Assembly: GCA_937888765.1 (NCBI GenBank)
Contig: CALASU010000135.1
Coordinates: 1-11,701 of the forward strand
Direction: 5' to 3'
Length of the DNA: 11,701 nt
From: an uncultured Clostridia bacterium
GTDB taxonomy: Bacteria > Bacillota > Clostridia > Lachnospirales > Anaerotignaceae
The notes under the pieces were generated by a model that worked only from the letters and a program-made list of their open reading frames with translations, did not search any database and had not been told where the DNA came from. This document shows positions 1 to 6,198 of this stretch, piece by piece. Position 1 is the first letter of the stretch; every line of letters begins with the position of its first letter. The position numbers and the translations under genes were made by a program.

Positions 1-2
1 CC

Positions 3-194
3 AGAATTCCCGCCGCCGCGCCTCTGTTCAGCACCGGGCGGATGAAACGAGGCTACGGCGTGGAAGCCATGCTGCGGCTGCTGTCCGGCCGCAGCAGCTA
101 CTGCGAAACCCATAACGCTCTGAATGACGCCATTGACGAACTGGAAATCATGCGCCTGCTGGGCTATCACCCGGCAGATTACTTACCCCTGTGA
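3..194 (+). CDS. C-terminal fragment of a DEDDh-type 3'-5' exonuclease-like protein (5' end outside window)
   Basis: An open frame runs in from the left edge and ends at TGA 192-194, giving 63 residues. It contains ETHNALNDAIDELEIM. The H-x4-D spacing (His-Asn-Ala-Leu-Asn-Asp) followed by Ala and a hydrophobic helix matches the Exo III motif of DnaQ/RNase T-like DEDDh exonucleases, whose His and last Asp bind the catalytic metals. Known of the family: these enzymes trim single-stranded DNA or RNA 3' ends. The other catalytic motifs would lie upstream of the window, so activity cannot be judged. The stretch is much richer in G+C (about 66% over bases 1-120) than the bulk of the window and uses GGC, CTG and CGG codons freely. 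With the start of the next ORF it seems to belong to a different sequence background. The family call is moderately sure; the substrate is unknown. Confidence 0.55.
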   Translation, partial: RIPAAAPLFSTGRMKRGYGVEAMLRLLSGRSSYCETHNALNDAIDELEIMRLLGYHPADYLPL

Positions 195-208
195 CGGAGG
201 AATTCACC

Positions 209-1216
209 ATGAAAACGAAACTGCTGTTCCAGGCCCTTTTCAAATTTTTGGCCGGCATTTTGCTGTTTGGCCTGCTGCTCTTCCTGCCGGCAGGTACCCT
301 GCGCTATCCCGGCGGCTGGCTGTTCTGCGGTCTGCTGTTTATTCCCATGCTGTTTCTGGGAATTGCTCTGCTGCTGTTTGCTCCCGATCTGCTGAAAAAG
401 CGGCTGCAAAGTGATGAAACCGAAAGTGCCCAGAAGAAAGTGGAAGGCAACAACTTTGCCATCCGTAAGCATCTGCTGGAATATGACCAGGTAATGAATG
501 AACAGAGAGAAGTTATCTATGCAGAAAGAAAACGCGTACTGTATGGCGAAAATCTGCGTGACAGCATTATTTCCATGATCGAAGCAGTTGTAGACCGTGC
601 AGTAGATACACATATGAATGATGACCAGCCTGCATCTGAATGGGATCTGGATACATTCAGCGAAAGCCTGAGAGCAATCATCCCTGTGGGTAAGGTAAAT
701 ATCAAAGAAGATTCCATTAAGACAATGACAAAGGATAAGCTGAAAAACAGCATGAAGATCCTTGGTAAGCAGATGTACGAGTTCAAGGAAAAAGAAATCG
801 CTATGGGTCTGCCTGAAGGCGAAGAACGTATGCGTGAACTGGAACGCATGGTTCTGCTGCGTGTCATCGACCAGAAATGGATGGATCATATCGACGATAT
901 GGACAGAATGCGTCAGGGTATCGGCCTGCACGCATATGCACAGAGAGATCCTCTGGTAGAATACAAATTTGCGGCTTATGATATGTTTGATGAAATGAGT
1001 GCACATATTCAGGAAGATACGCTGAAGATGCTGTATCGTGTACAGATTCAGACAAGAGTACAGCCTCAGCCCGTACAGCGTCAGATGTTTACAAACAAAG
1101 ATGATTCTGCGGTAAAACAGCCTAAGAAACGTGAAGAAGAAAAAGTAGGCAGAAATGACCTGTGTCCCTGCGGCAGCGGCAAAAAATACAAACAGTGCTG
1201 CGGCAGAGAAGCATAA
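209..1216 (+). CDS. secA: Chimeric ORF: membrane methyltransferase-like N-terminus fused in frame to the C-terminal third of SecA
   Basis: ATG 209 follows GGAGG at 196-200, so it is preferred to GTG 191, which overlaps the upstream stop. Residues 1-70 hold two hydrophobic segments (about 8-28 and 37-58) and LLKKRL, resembling the N-terminus of clostridial isoprenylcysteine carboxyl methyltransferase/phospholipid methyltransferase-like proteins. From about residue 73 the protein is SecA. It has AQKKVEGNNFAIRKHLLEYD (helical scaffold start), then MRQGIGLHAYAQRDP near 234-248, then the SEC-C zinc motif CPCGSGKKYKQCC with Cys319, 321, 330 and 331. A Firmicutes SecA has roughly 840 residues, so nearly 600 are missing: both nucleotide-binding domains and the preprotein cross-linking domain. 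This product could not work as the Sec translocase motor. The prfB gene downstream is the usual neighbour of secA, so the SecA part belongs to this locus and the N-terminal part is the intruder. Family calls for both halves are confident, the SecA half very much so. Confidence 0.85.
   Translation: MKTKLLFQALFKFLAGILLFGLLLFLPAGTLRYPGGWLFCGLLFIPMLFLGIALLLFAPDLLKKRLQSDETESAQKKVEGNNFAIRKHLLEYDQVMNEQREVIYAERKRVLYGENLRDSIISMIEAVVDRAVDTHMNDDQPASEWDLDTFSESLRAIIPVGKVNIKEDSIKTMTKDKLKNSMKILGKQMYEFKEKEIAMGLPEGEERMRELERMVLLRVIDQKWMDHIDDMDRMRQGIGLHAYAQRDPLVEYKFAAYDMFDEMSAHIQEDTLKMLYRVQIQTRVQPQPVQRQMFTNKDDSAVKQPKKREEEKVGRNDLCPCGSGKKYKQCCGREA
419..445 (+). other. Fusion junction between methyltransferase-like and SecA sequence
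   Basis: The join falls within residues TESAQKKVE of the chimeric ORF. Left of it are membrane-protein sequence and higher G+C (about 53% over 181-420). Right of it is SecA with about 41% G+C (601-720). ESAQKKV is plausible for both parents: SecA proteins have AQKKVEGNNF here, and the membrane family often has a Lys/Glu/Gln-rich stretch after LLKKRL. A short shared stretch such as GCCCAGAAGAAAGTGG may therefore have mediated either a recombination or a false assembly join. The exact breakpoint cannot be fixed without both parent sequences. Confidence 0.7.
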
Positions 1217-1243
1217 AGACACATAAATCAGAATTTAAAGACC

Positions 1244-1382
1244 TTGGGGGCGTTGCCCCCAATACCCCCAGCAGGGACGCAGTCCCTGCACCCGATACGC
1301 AACCGCATATACATGCGGTTGCAAATGGGGGTCGAGGGGAATCATTCCCCTCGCAGGGTGCTCGAGGGACAGCGTCCCTCGA
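1244..1382 (+). repeat. Modular hairpin repeat, copy 1 (five hairpins)
   Basis: Five perfect short-loop hairpins follow each other. (A) TTGGGGGC/GCCCCCAA at 1244-1262, loop GTT. (B) GCAGGGAC/GTCCCTGC at 1271-1289, loop GCA. (C) GCAACCGCAT/ATGCGGTTGC at 1299-1322, loop ATAC. (B') CGAGGGGAA/TTCCCCTCG at 1333-1353, loop TCA. (D) TCGAGGGAC/GTCCCTCGA at 1362-1382, loop AGC. Linkers are TACCCCCA, ACCCGATA and AAATGGGGGT. Hairpin A plus its linker (1244-1270) matches, as reverse complement, the right edge of the window (11675-11701) at all 27 positions. No T-run follows any stem, so these are not ordinary terminators. The element fills most of the secA-prfB gap, and no protein is plausible here. Confidence 0.9.
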
Positions 1383-1422
1383 AGAAAAATGCTTATTCCA
1401 TTTATAAAGGAGATGATTTTGC

Positions 1423-2526
1423 ATGTTCGAATTAGAACAGATCCGTCTGGGCCTGTCTGGTTACGACGAAAAATTAGAGGCAATGGGAATTTCCCTCGAC
1501 GTCGCAGGCGCAAAGGAAAAGATTACCGAATTAGAAGAACTTTCTGCTGACCCCGATTTCTGGAATGATCTGGAAAAGAGCCAGAAAACACTGCAGCAGC
1601 TGAAAGCACTGAAAAATAAGGTCGGCAAATTTGAAGATCTTGCAACAACATACGAAGACATCCTGACATTGATCGAAATGGGCATTGAAGAACAGGATGA
1701 AAGCGTATACGAAGAAGTAAAGGAAATGAATGAAGCATTCCTCGAAGGCTATGAAGCACTTCGTGTGGCAACACTGCTTGACGGTGAATATGACCGCAAC
1801 AATGCGATTATCACACTGCACGCAGGTACAGGCGGTACAGAAGCTTGTGACTGGACAAATATGCTGTATCGTATGTATACAAGATGGGCACAGAAGGCAG
1901 GCTACGAAGTGGAACTGCTGGATATGCTCGACGGCGATGAAGCAGGTCTGAAATCCGTTACATTCCAGCTGAACGGCGAAAATGCTTACGGTTATATGAA
2001 GTCTGAAAAGGGTATCCACCGTCTGGTGCGTGTATCTCCTTTCGACAGTGCCGGCAGACGTCAGACATCCTTCGCATCCTGCGATGTTATGCCTGAAATC
2101 GAAGACGACACAGAAATCGAAATCAGAACAGAAGATATCCGTATTGATACTTACAGAGCCAGCGGTGCCGGCGGTCAGCATGTCAACAAAACATCCTCTG
2201 CAATCCGTATCACACACTTCCCCACAGGTGTTGTTGTTGCCTGTCAGGAAGAAAGAAGCCAGTTTGCCAATAAGGACAAAGCGTTCAAAATGCTGAGATC
2301 CAAACTGCTGGCACTGAAACTGGAAGAACAGATGCAGAAGCTGGCTGAAATCCGTGGTGAAACAAAGGAAATCGGCTGGGGCAGCCAGATCCGTTCCTAT
2401 GTATTCATGCCTTACACAATGGTAAAAGACCACCGTACAGGCGAAGAAACGGGGAAAGTAGATGCAGTTATGGACGGCGAAATTGATGCTTTCATGAGTG
2501 CATACCTTGCCTGGATTCACAGCTGA
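1423..2526 (+). CDS. prfB: Peptide chain release factor 2 (RF2), without the programmed frameshift
   Basis: RF2 recognises UAA and UGA stop codons on the ribosome and triggers release of the finished peptide. The 367-residue product has the usual RF2 length. Ser-Pro-Phe (residues 205-207, in RLVRVSPFDSAGRR) is the RF2 stop-codon-reading tripeptide and separates it from RF1 (Pro-x-Thr). Gly-Gly-Gln (250-252, in RASGAGGQHVNKT) is the catalytic motif that reaches the peptidyl-transferase centre. ATG 1423 is preceded by AAAGGAG at 1407-1412. Unlike E. coli and B. subtilis prfB, the frame is continuous: Leu25-Asp26 is encoded by CTC GAC, with no in-frame TGA. Autoregulation by +1 frameshifting is therefore absent. 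It heads a likely operon with the pseudouridine synthase 25 bp downstream. Confidence 0.97.
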   Translation: MFELEQIRLGLSGYDEKLEAMGISLDVAGAKEKITELEELSADPDFWNDLEKSQKTLQQLKALKNKVGKFEDLATTYEDILTLIEMGIEEQDESVYEEVKEMNEAFLEGYEALRVATLLDGEYDRNNAIITLHAGTGGTEACDWTNMLYRMYTRWAQKAGYEVELLDMLDGDEAGLKSVTFQLNGENAYGYMKSEKGIHRLVRVSPFDSAGRRQTSFASCDVMPEIEDDTEIEIRTEDIRIDTYRASGAGGQHVNKTSSAIRITHFPTGVVVACQEERSQFANKDKAFKMLRSKLLALKLEEQMQKLAEIRGETKEIGWGSQIRSYVFMPYTMVKDHRTGEETGKVDAVMDGEIDAFMSAYLAWIHS

Positions 2527-2551
2527 TTAGGTAGAGATAAAGGAGAACGCC

Positions 2552-3544
2552 TTGAAAGAAATTAAGATCACAAAAAACGAAGAAAATCAGAGATTGGACA
2601 AGTTCCTGCTCAAATACATGAACAAGGCGTCAAAAGGCTTCTTGTATAAGATGCTCAGAAAAAAACGCATCAAATATAACGGCGCAAGAGCGGAGGGCAG
2701 TGAACTGCTTCATGCAGGTGATACCCTCCAGCTCTATCTGGCGGAAGAAACGATTGCTTCCTTTATGGAAGAAAAAACAGTGCCCGAGGCAAAACGCCAT
2801 TTCGGCATTGTATACGAGGATGATGACATTCTCGTAGTTTCCAAGCCGGCGGGGCTTCTGACACATCCCGAAAAAAGCAGTGATACCGATACACTGATCG
2901 ACCAGATTCTGTATTATCTGTATCAGAAAGGGCAGTATCTGCCCGATGCCGAAAGCAGCTTTACCCCTGCGCTTTGCAACCGACTGGACAGAAATACCAG
3001 CGGTATCGTGATTGCAGGGAAAACGCTGAAAGGGGTGCAGGCAGTCAATGAAACCATCCGCAGCCATAAGCTGGATAAATATTATCTGACACTGGTGGCA
3101 GGCGAAGTGAAGGAAGTGGGCGAAATCGACCTGTTCCTGACAAAGGATGAAAACAGAAATCAGGTACGCCTTTCCAAACGGGAAGGCAGCGGGATGCGTT
3201 CTGTAACGAAATACCGCCCCATTGCACATGCAAAGGGCTATACCCTTCTGGAGATTCTGCTTGTGACAGGGAAAACACACCAGATTCGTGCGCATATGCA
3301 GTCCATTGGGCATCCCGTGGTAGGGGACAGAAAATACGGCTCCGAACACTCTAACCGTATGTTCCGTGAGCAGTATGCGCTTTCCAATCAGTTTCTGCAT
3401 GCACTGCGTATTGAATGGAAAGAGCCTGCGGGTGCGTTGGCATATCTGGCAGGCAAGGAAATGACAGCCCCTCTGCCGAAAACATTGCAGGAAATCTGTG
3501 ACGGATTATTTGGAAAAAACATAACAGGAAATGATGAAAGATAA
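2552..3544 (+). CDS. RluA-family pseudouridine synthase with N-terminal S4 domain
   Basis: These enzymes isomerise chosen uridines in rRNA (or tRNA) to pseudouridine. The product has 330 residues. An S4 RNA-binding domain at about 12-60 (QRLDKFLLKYMNKASKGFLY, then KYNG and the GDTL turn) is followed by the catalytic domain from about 84 (FGIVYEDDDILVVSKPAGLLTHP). Motif II reads NRLDRNTSG at 143-151, and Asp146 is the expected catalytic aspartate. Most RluA members have His where Asn143 stands. LVTGKTHQIRAHMQSIGHPVVGD is the conserved late motif. The start is TTG 2552, supported by AAAGGAGA about 7 bp upstream. It lies 25 bp after prfB and 29 bp before the nucleotidyltransferase, so co-transcription is likely. 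Which uridine it modifies (RluC, RluD or another type) cannot be read from the sequence. Confidence 0.92.
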   Translation: MKEIKITKNEENQRLDKFLLKYMNKASKGFLYKMLRKKRIKYNGARAEGSELLHAGDTLQLYLAEETIASFMEEKTVPEAKRHFGIVYEDDDILVVSKPAGLLTHPEKSSDTDTLIDQILYYLYQKGQYLPDAESSFTPALCNRLDRNTSGIVIAGKTLKGVQAVNETIRSHKLDKYYLTLVAGEVKEVGEIDLFLTKDENRNQVRLSKREGSGMRSVTKYRPIAHAKGYTLLEILLVTGKTHQIRAHMQSIGHPVVGDRKYGSEHSNRMFREQYALSNQFLHALRIEWKEPAGALAYLAGKEMTAPLPKTLQEICDGLFGKNITGNDER

Positions 3545-3573
3545 ACACTAAAAGGTAAAAGGAGGAGGGCATA

Positions 3574-4332
3574 ATGAAAGCCATTATTTTAGCGGCGGGC
3601 TATGCAACAAGATTATATCCATTGACAATCAATACGCCGAAGGCTTTGCTCCCCATTGGCAAAAAGCCAATTATTGATTATATTGTAGAACAGATTGATA
3701 CCATTGCAGAAGTGGACGAACTGTATGTAGTAACAAACAGCCGCTTTGCGAAGCATTTTACCCAATGGGCAGAAGCTTCCCAAAGCAGACTGCCGATTAC
3801 AGTACTGGATGACGGCACAACCGATGACTCCAACAAACGCGGGGCAATCGGCGATATTTCTTTTGTAATCGAAGAAATGCAGGTTGACGATGATCTGATG
3901 ATCATTGCAGGTGACAACTTCTTTACATACTCTCTGCAGGATTATGTGGACTTTTTCCGTCAGAAGGATCGCGACTGTGTCTGTGTAAAGGTATGGGAGG
4001 ATGAAAGCACACTGTCCCAGTTTGGGATCGCACTGCTGGATGAAAAGGGCATGGTTCTGGATATTGAAGAAAAACCTGCAAAGCCCAAATCCAACACAGC
4101 TGTATTTGCGGCATATCTGTACAAGAAAGAAACCGTTCCCATGTTTAAGGAATATCTGGATGCAGGCAATAAGCCTGATGCACCCGGTAATTTCCCTGCA
4201 TGGCTGTATAAACAGAAAGAGGTTTATGCGTATACCTTCGAGGGAGAATGCTACGACATCGGTACGCCTGAAAGCTACCATGAGGTATGCGAACTGTACG
4301 ACAATGCGACTACTGAAGCCGTTCAGAAATAA
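3574..4332 (+). CDS. Sugar-phosphate nucleotidyltransferase (RmlA/GlmU-like NTP-transferase fold)
   Basis: Members join a sugar-1-phosphate to a nucleoside triphosphate, giving an activated NDP-sugar for envelope or capsule synthesis. Seen: the N-terminal nucleotide-binding signature ILAAGYATRLYPLT (residues 5-18, with Tyr replacing the second Gly of the common GxGTR), PKALLP with Lys23, the metal-binding GDNFF (113-117, Asp114), IEEKPAKPKSN (164-174) around the sugar-binding Glu-Lys-Pro, and YDIGTPESY (227-235). At 252 residues it is a stand-alone catalytic domain without the left-handed beta-helix acyltransferase found in GlmU. ATG 3574 follows AGGAGG with good spacing. It is the last gene of the prfB run, as a terminator stem overlaps its stop codon. 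The actual sugar and nucleotide are not determinable; no other sugar-pathway gene lies in the window. Confidence 0.88.
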   Translation: MKAIILAAGYATRLYPLTINTPKALLPIGKKPIIDYIVEQIDTIAEVDELYVVTNSRFAKHFTQWAEASQSRLPITVLDDGTTDDSNKRGAIGDISFVIEEMQVDDDLMIIAGDNFFTYSLQDYVDFFRQKDRDCVCVKVWEDESTLSQFGIALLDEKGMVLDIEEKPAKPKSNTAVFAAYLYKKETVPMFKEYLDAGNKPDAPGNFPAWLYKQKEVYAYTFEGECYDIGTPESYHEVCELYDNATTEAVQK

Positions 4333-4345
4333 GGACGGCTTTTTT
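4316..4345 (+). terminator. Rho-independent terminator overlapping the stop codon of the nucleotidyltransferase gene
   Basis: AAGCCGTTC (4316-4324) pairs with GGACGGCTT (4333-4341): nine pairs with one G-T wobble and an 8-base loop. Six T (4340-4345) follow. The left arm is coding sequence and the TAA (4330-4332) sits in the loop, so the terminator adds almost no 3' UTR. It ends the prfB-rluA-nucleotidyltransferase unit and implies a separate promoter for prmA. Confidence 0.8.
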
Positions 4346-4390
4346 CCTATTATACGAAATAGATAAAAAGTGGGGAAAATAGGAAAATAA

Positions 4391-4439
4391 GGAAGGAGAA
4401 AGCGACGGCGCAGGGCTGTCGCTGTCGGTTTCTCTTTCC
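4391..4439 (+). promoter_or_regulatory. Long imperfect hairpin in the leader before prmA
   Basis: The outer stem GGAAGGAGAA (4391-4400) pairs with TTCTCTTTCC (4430-4439), ten pairs with one G-T. Stacked directly on it is the inner stem AGCGACGGC (4401-4409) with GCTGTCGCT (4415-4423), nine pairs with one G-T and loop GCAGG. A 6-base bulge (4424-4429) lies on the right side. No T-run follows, so it is not a clear terminator. It ends 36 bp before the prmA start and could be a leader structure for prmA mRNA. A GGAGG-like stretch is buried in the outer left arm. A regulatory role is inference. No convincing sigma-A promoter was found in 4346-4475. Confidence 0.45.
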
Positions 4440-4475
4440 TGTGAGAATGTTTTAATTTGGAAAGGAGCGATTCAA

Positions 4476-5453
4476 ATGGAATGGATTGAAGTATTTGTAT
4501 CTGCATCCATGGAAGGTCTGGAGCCTGTGGCAGGTGTGCTGTATGAATGTGGTCTGACAGGTCTGATGATTCACGATGAAACAGATTTTCAGGAATTTCT
4601 GGAAAACCCCAACAGAGATTGGGACTATGTGGCAGATGAACTGGTGGAAGAAAAGGAACAGCTGGAAACAGGCATTACTTTCTTCGTGAGAGATAACCTG
4701 TATGGCAGAGAACAGCTTGCACAGATCAAGGGTGCACTGGCTGCAGCGAAAGAAGCCGAAAAGGAACTGGAACTGGGCACACTGGAACTGAGAATGAAAA
4801 ACGTACAGGAAGAAGACTGGGCAAACAACTGGAAGAAGTATTTCAAACCCTTCCCCGTGGGCGAAAAAATCATGATTAAGCCCTCCTGGGAAGAACTGAC
4901 AGAAGAAACAGATAAAATCGTTCTGAAAATCGACCCCGGTCATATTTTCGGTACTGGTACACATGAAACCACACAGCTTTGCATGGAGCTGATTGAAAAA
5001 TATGTGAAAAAAGACGATATGGTTCTGGATATCGGCTGTGGCAGCGGTATTTTGTCCATCGCTTCTCTGCTGCTGGAAGCAAAAGAAGCAGATGCTGTGG
5101 ACATCGATCCCAATGCAATCCAGATTGCATATGAAAACAGCGATATGAACGACATTGACAGAGCAAGATACCATGTCTGTGCAGGCAACATTCTGGAAGA
5201 TCAGGAACTGCATAATAAATACAGCGGCAAGAAATATGATATGGTGGAAGCGAATATCGTTGCAGATATCATTATTGCGCTGACAAAACAGGTTCCCGAT
5301 TATATCAAGGACGGTGGTATCTTCCTTTCCAGCGGTATCATTACAGAACGTAAGGAAGATGTGCTTGCGGCTCTGGAAGCGGGCAATTTCAAGGTAGAGG
5401 ATATTCGTGAGAAAAAAGGCTGGGTAGCGATTGCGTCCAGATACAATGGGTGA
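4476..5453 (+). CDS. prmA: Ribosomal protein L11 methyltransferase
   Basis: PrmA uses S-adenosylmethionine to methylate amino groups of ribosomal protein L11. At 325 residues it has the family's two parts: an N-terminal substrate-recognition domain starting MEWIEVFVSASMEGLEPVAG, and a Rossmann methyltransferase domain. Seen: DPGHIFGTGTHETT (153-166, the PrmA signature with GTGTHxTT), SAM motif I VLDIGCGSGIL (183-193), acidic motif II VDIDP (208-212), and EANIVADI (258-265), the counterpart of the family's N-[IL]-[LV]-A-[DE] motif IV. ATG 4476 follows AAAGGAG. It is the first gene of the compact cluster; the rsmE ATG begins 6 bp after its stop. The prmA-rsmE pairing is common in Firmicutes and supports both calls. 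Confidence 0.96.
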   Translation: MEWIEVFVSASMEGLEPVAGVLYECGLTGLMIHDETDFQEFLENPNRDWDYVADELVEEKEQLETGITFFVRDNLYGREQLAQIKGALAAAKEAEKELELGTLELRMKNVQEEDWANNWKKYFKPFPVGEKIMIKPSWEELTEETDKIVLKIDPGHIFGTGTHETTQLCMELIEKYVKKDDMVLDIGCGSGILSIASLLLEAKEADAVDIDPNAIQIAYENSDMNDIDRARYHVCAGNILEDQELHNKYSGKKYDMVEANIVADIIIALTKQVPDYIKDGGIFLSSGIITERKEDVLAALEAGNFKVEDIREKKGWVAIASRYNG

Positions 5454-5458
5454 TTGTT

Positions 5459-6184
5459 ATGCCGAAATTTTTTATCAATAAAAACGACATCAGCCGCGGA
5501 CAGATTCAGCTGTTCGGGGAAGATGAAAAACATATCAAAACCGTTCTGCGTGCCAGAGAGGGCGAAGAAGTGATCCTCTGCGACGGCGAGGGGATGGATT
5601 ATCGGTGCCGTATTGCATCTCTTGACAGAGGGGTTCTGCTGGATGTGCTGCGTAAGGAACCTTGTGAAACAGAACCCAGAACAAAGATCACGCTGTATCA
5701 GGGTCTGCCTAAGGCTGACAAAATGGAACTGATCATTCAGAAATGCGTGGAACTGGGAATTGAAAGAATTGTAGCCGTTTCCACAGAGCGTGCCATTGTA
5801 AAGCTGGATAAGAAAGAAAGCAAAAAACTGGAACGCTGGCAGAAGATTGCCGAAGCGGCGGCAAAGCAGAGCGGCAGAGGGATTATCCCCGAAGTATGTC
5901 AGCAGGTGCTGAAATTCAAGGAAGCTGTGGCAGAAGCGAAAGAACTGGATGGTGCCATCATTCCCTATGAAAGAGAACAGGAAAGAGGCATCCGTGAATT
6001 TGTGAAAGGCTTCGAGGGCGAAAGTGTCGGTATCTTCATTGGCCCCGAAGGCGGCTTTGCGGATGAAGAAATTGCACTTGCACAGGAAAACGGGATTCAG
6101 TCCGTGACACTGGGCAAACGTATCCTGCGTACCGAAACAGCGGGTATGACAACAACAGCAATTCTTTTGTATGAATTAGGATAA
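5459..6184 (+). CDS. rsmE: 16S rRNA (uracil1498-N3)-methyltransferase
   Basis: RsmE methylates N3 of U1498 in 16S rRNA, near the decoding centre, using SAM. The 241-residue product has the N-terminal PUA-like RNA-binding part (about 1-70) and a SPOUT methyltransferase domain. The C-terminal knot motifs are IGPEGGF (194-200) and LGKRILRTETAGMT (218-231), which form the SAM pocket and are diagnostic. A GTG at 5450 in the same frame would overlap the prmA stop by 4 bp. I chose ATG 5459 because the GGTGAT at 5449-5454 fits the anti-Shine-Dalgarno end at short spacing, and because RsmE proteins usually start with M-P-[KR]-F-F. It is tightly coupled to prmA (6 bp) and to the desulfurase (14 bp). 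Confidence 0.94.
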   Translation: MPKFFINKNDISRGQIQLFGEDEKHIKTVLRAREGEEVILCDGEGMDYRCRIASLDRGVLLDVLRKEPCETEPRTKITLYQGLPKADKMELIIQKCVELGIERIVAVSTERAIVKLDKKESKKLERWQKIAEAAAKQSGRGIIPEVCQQVLKFKEAVAEAKELDGAIIPYEREQERGIREFVKGFEGESVGIFIGPEGGFADEEIALAQENGIQSVTLGKRILRTETAGMTTTAILLYELG

Positions 6185-6198
6185 AAGGAAGGATAAAC

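Noticed and set aside
191..208. GTG 191 as start of the chimeric ORF
   Set aside because: It overlaps the upstream stop and would place the GGAGG at 196-200 inside the gene; ATG 209 has that site at proper spacing.
1..450. Left region as an integrated mobile element with an attachment site
   Set aside because: No integrase, transposase, terminal repeats or tRNA end is visible, and only one boundary lies in the window. A misjoin or simple recombination explains it better.
1244..1382. GC-rich hairpins considered as terminators of secA
   Set aside because: None is followed by a T-run, the same structures recur elsewhere beyond true terminators, and hairpins are stacked with conserved linkers.
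1483..1500. Programmed frameshift in prfB
   Set aside because: There is no in-frame TGA and no CTTTGAC slippery site; the frame runs unbroken through codon 26.
1531..2520. Long minus-strand frame opposite prfB (329 codons)
   Set aside because: It is rich in Cys, Phe and His with no domain, as expected for the complement of an AGA/GAA/ACA-rich gene. prfB is certain.
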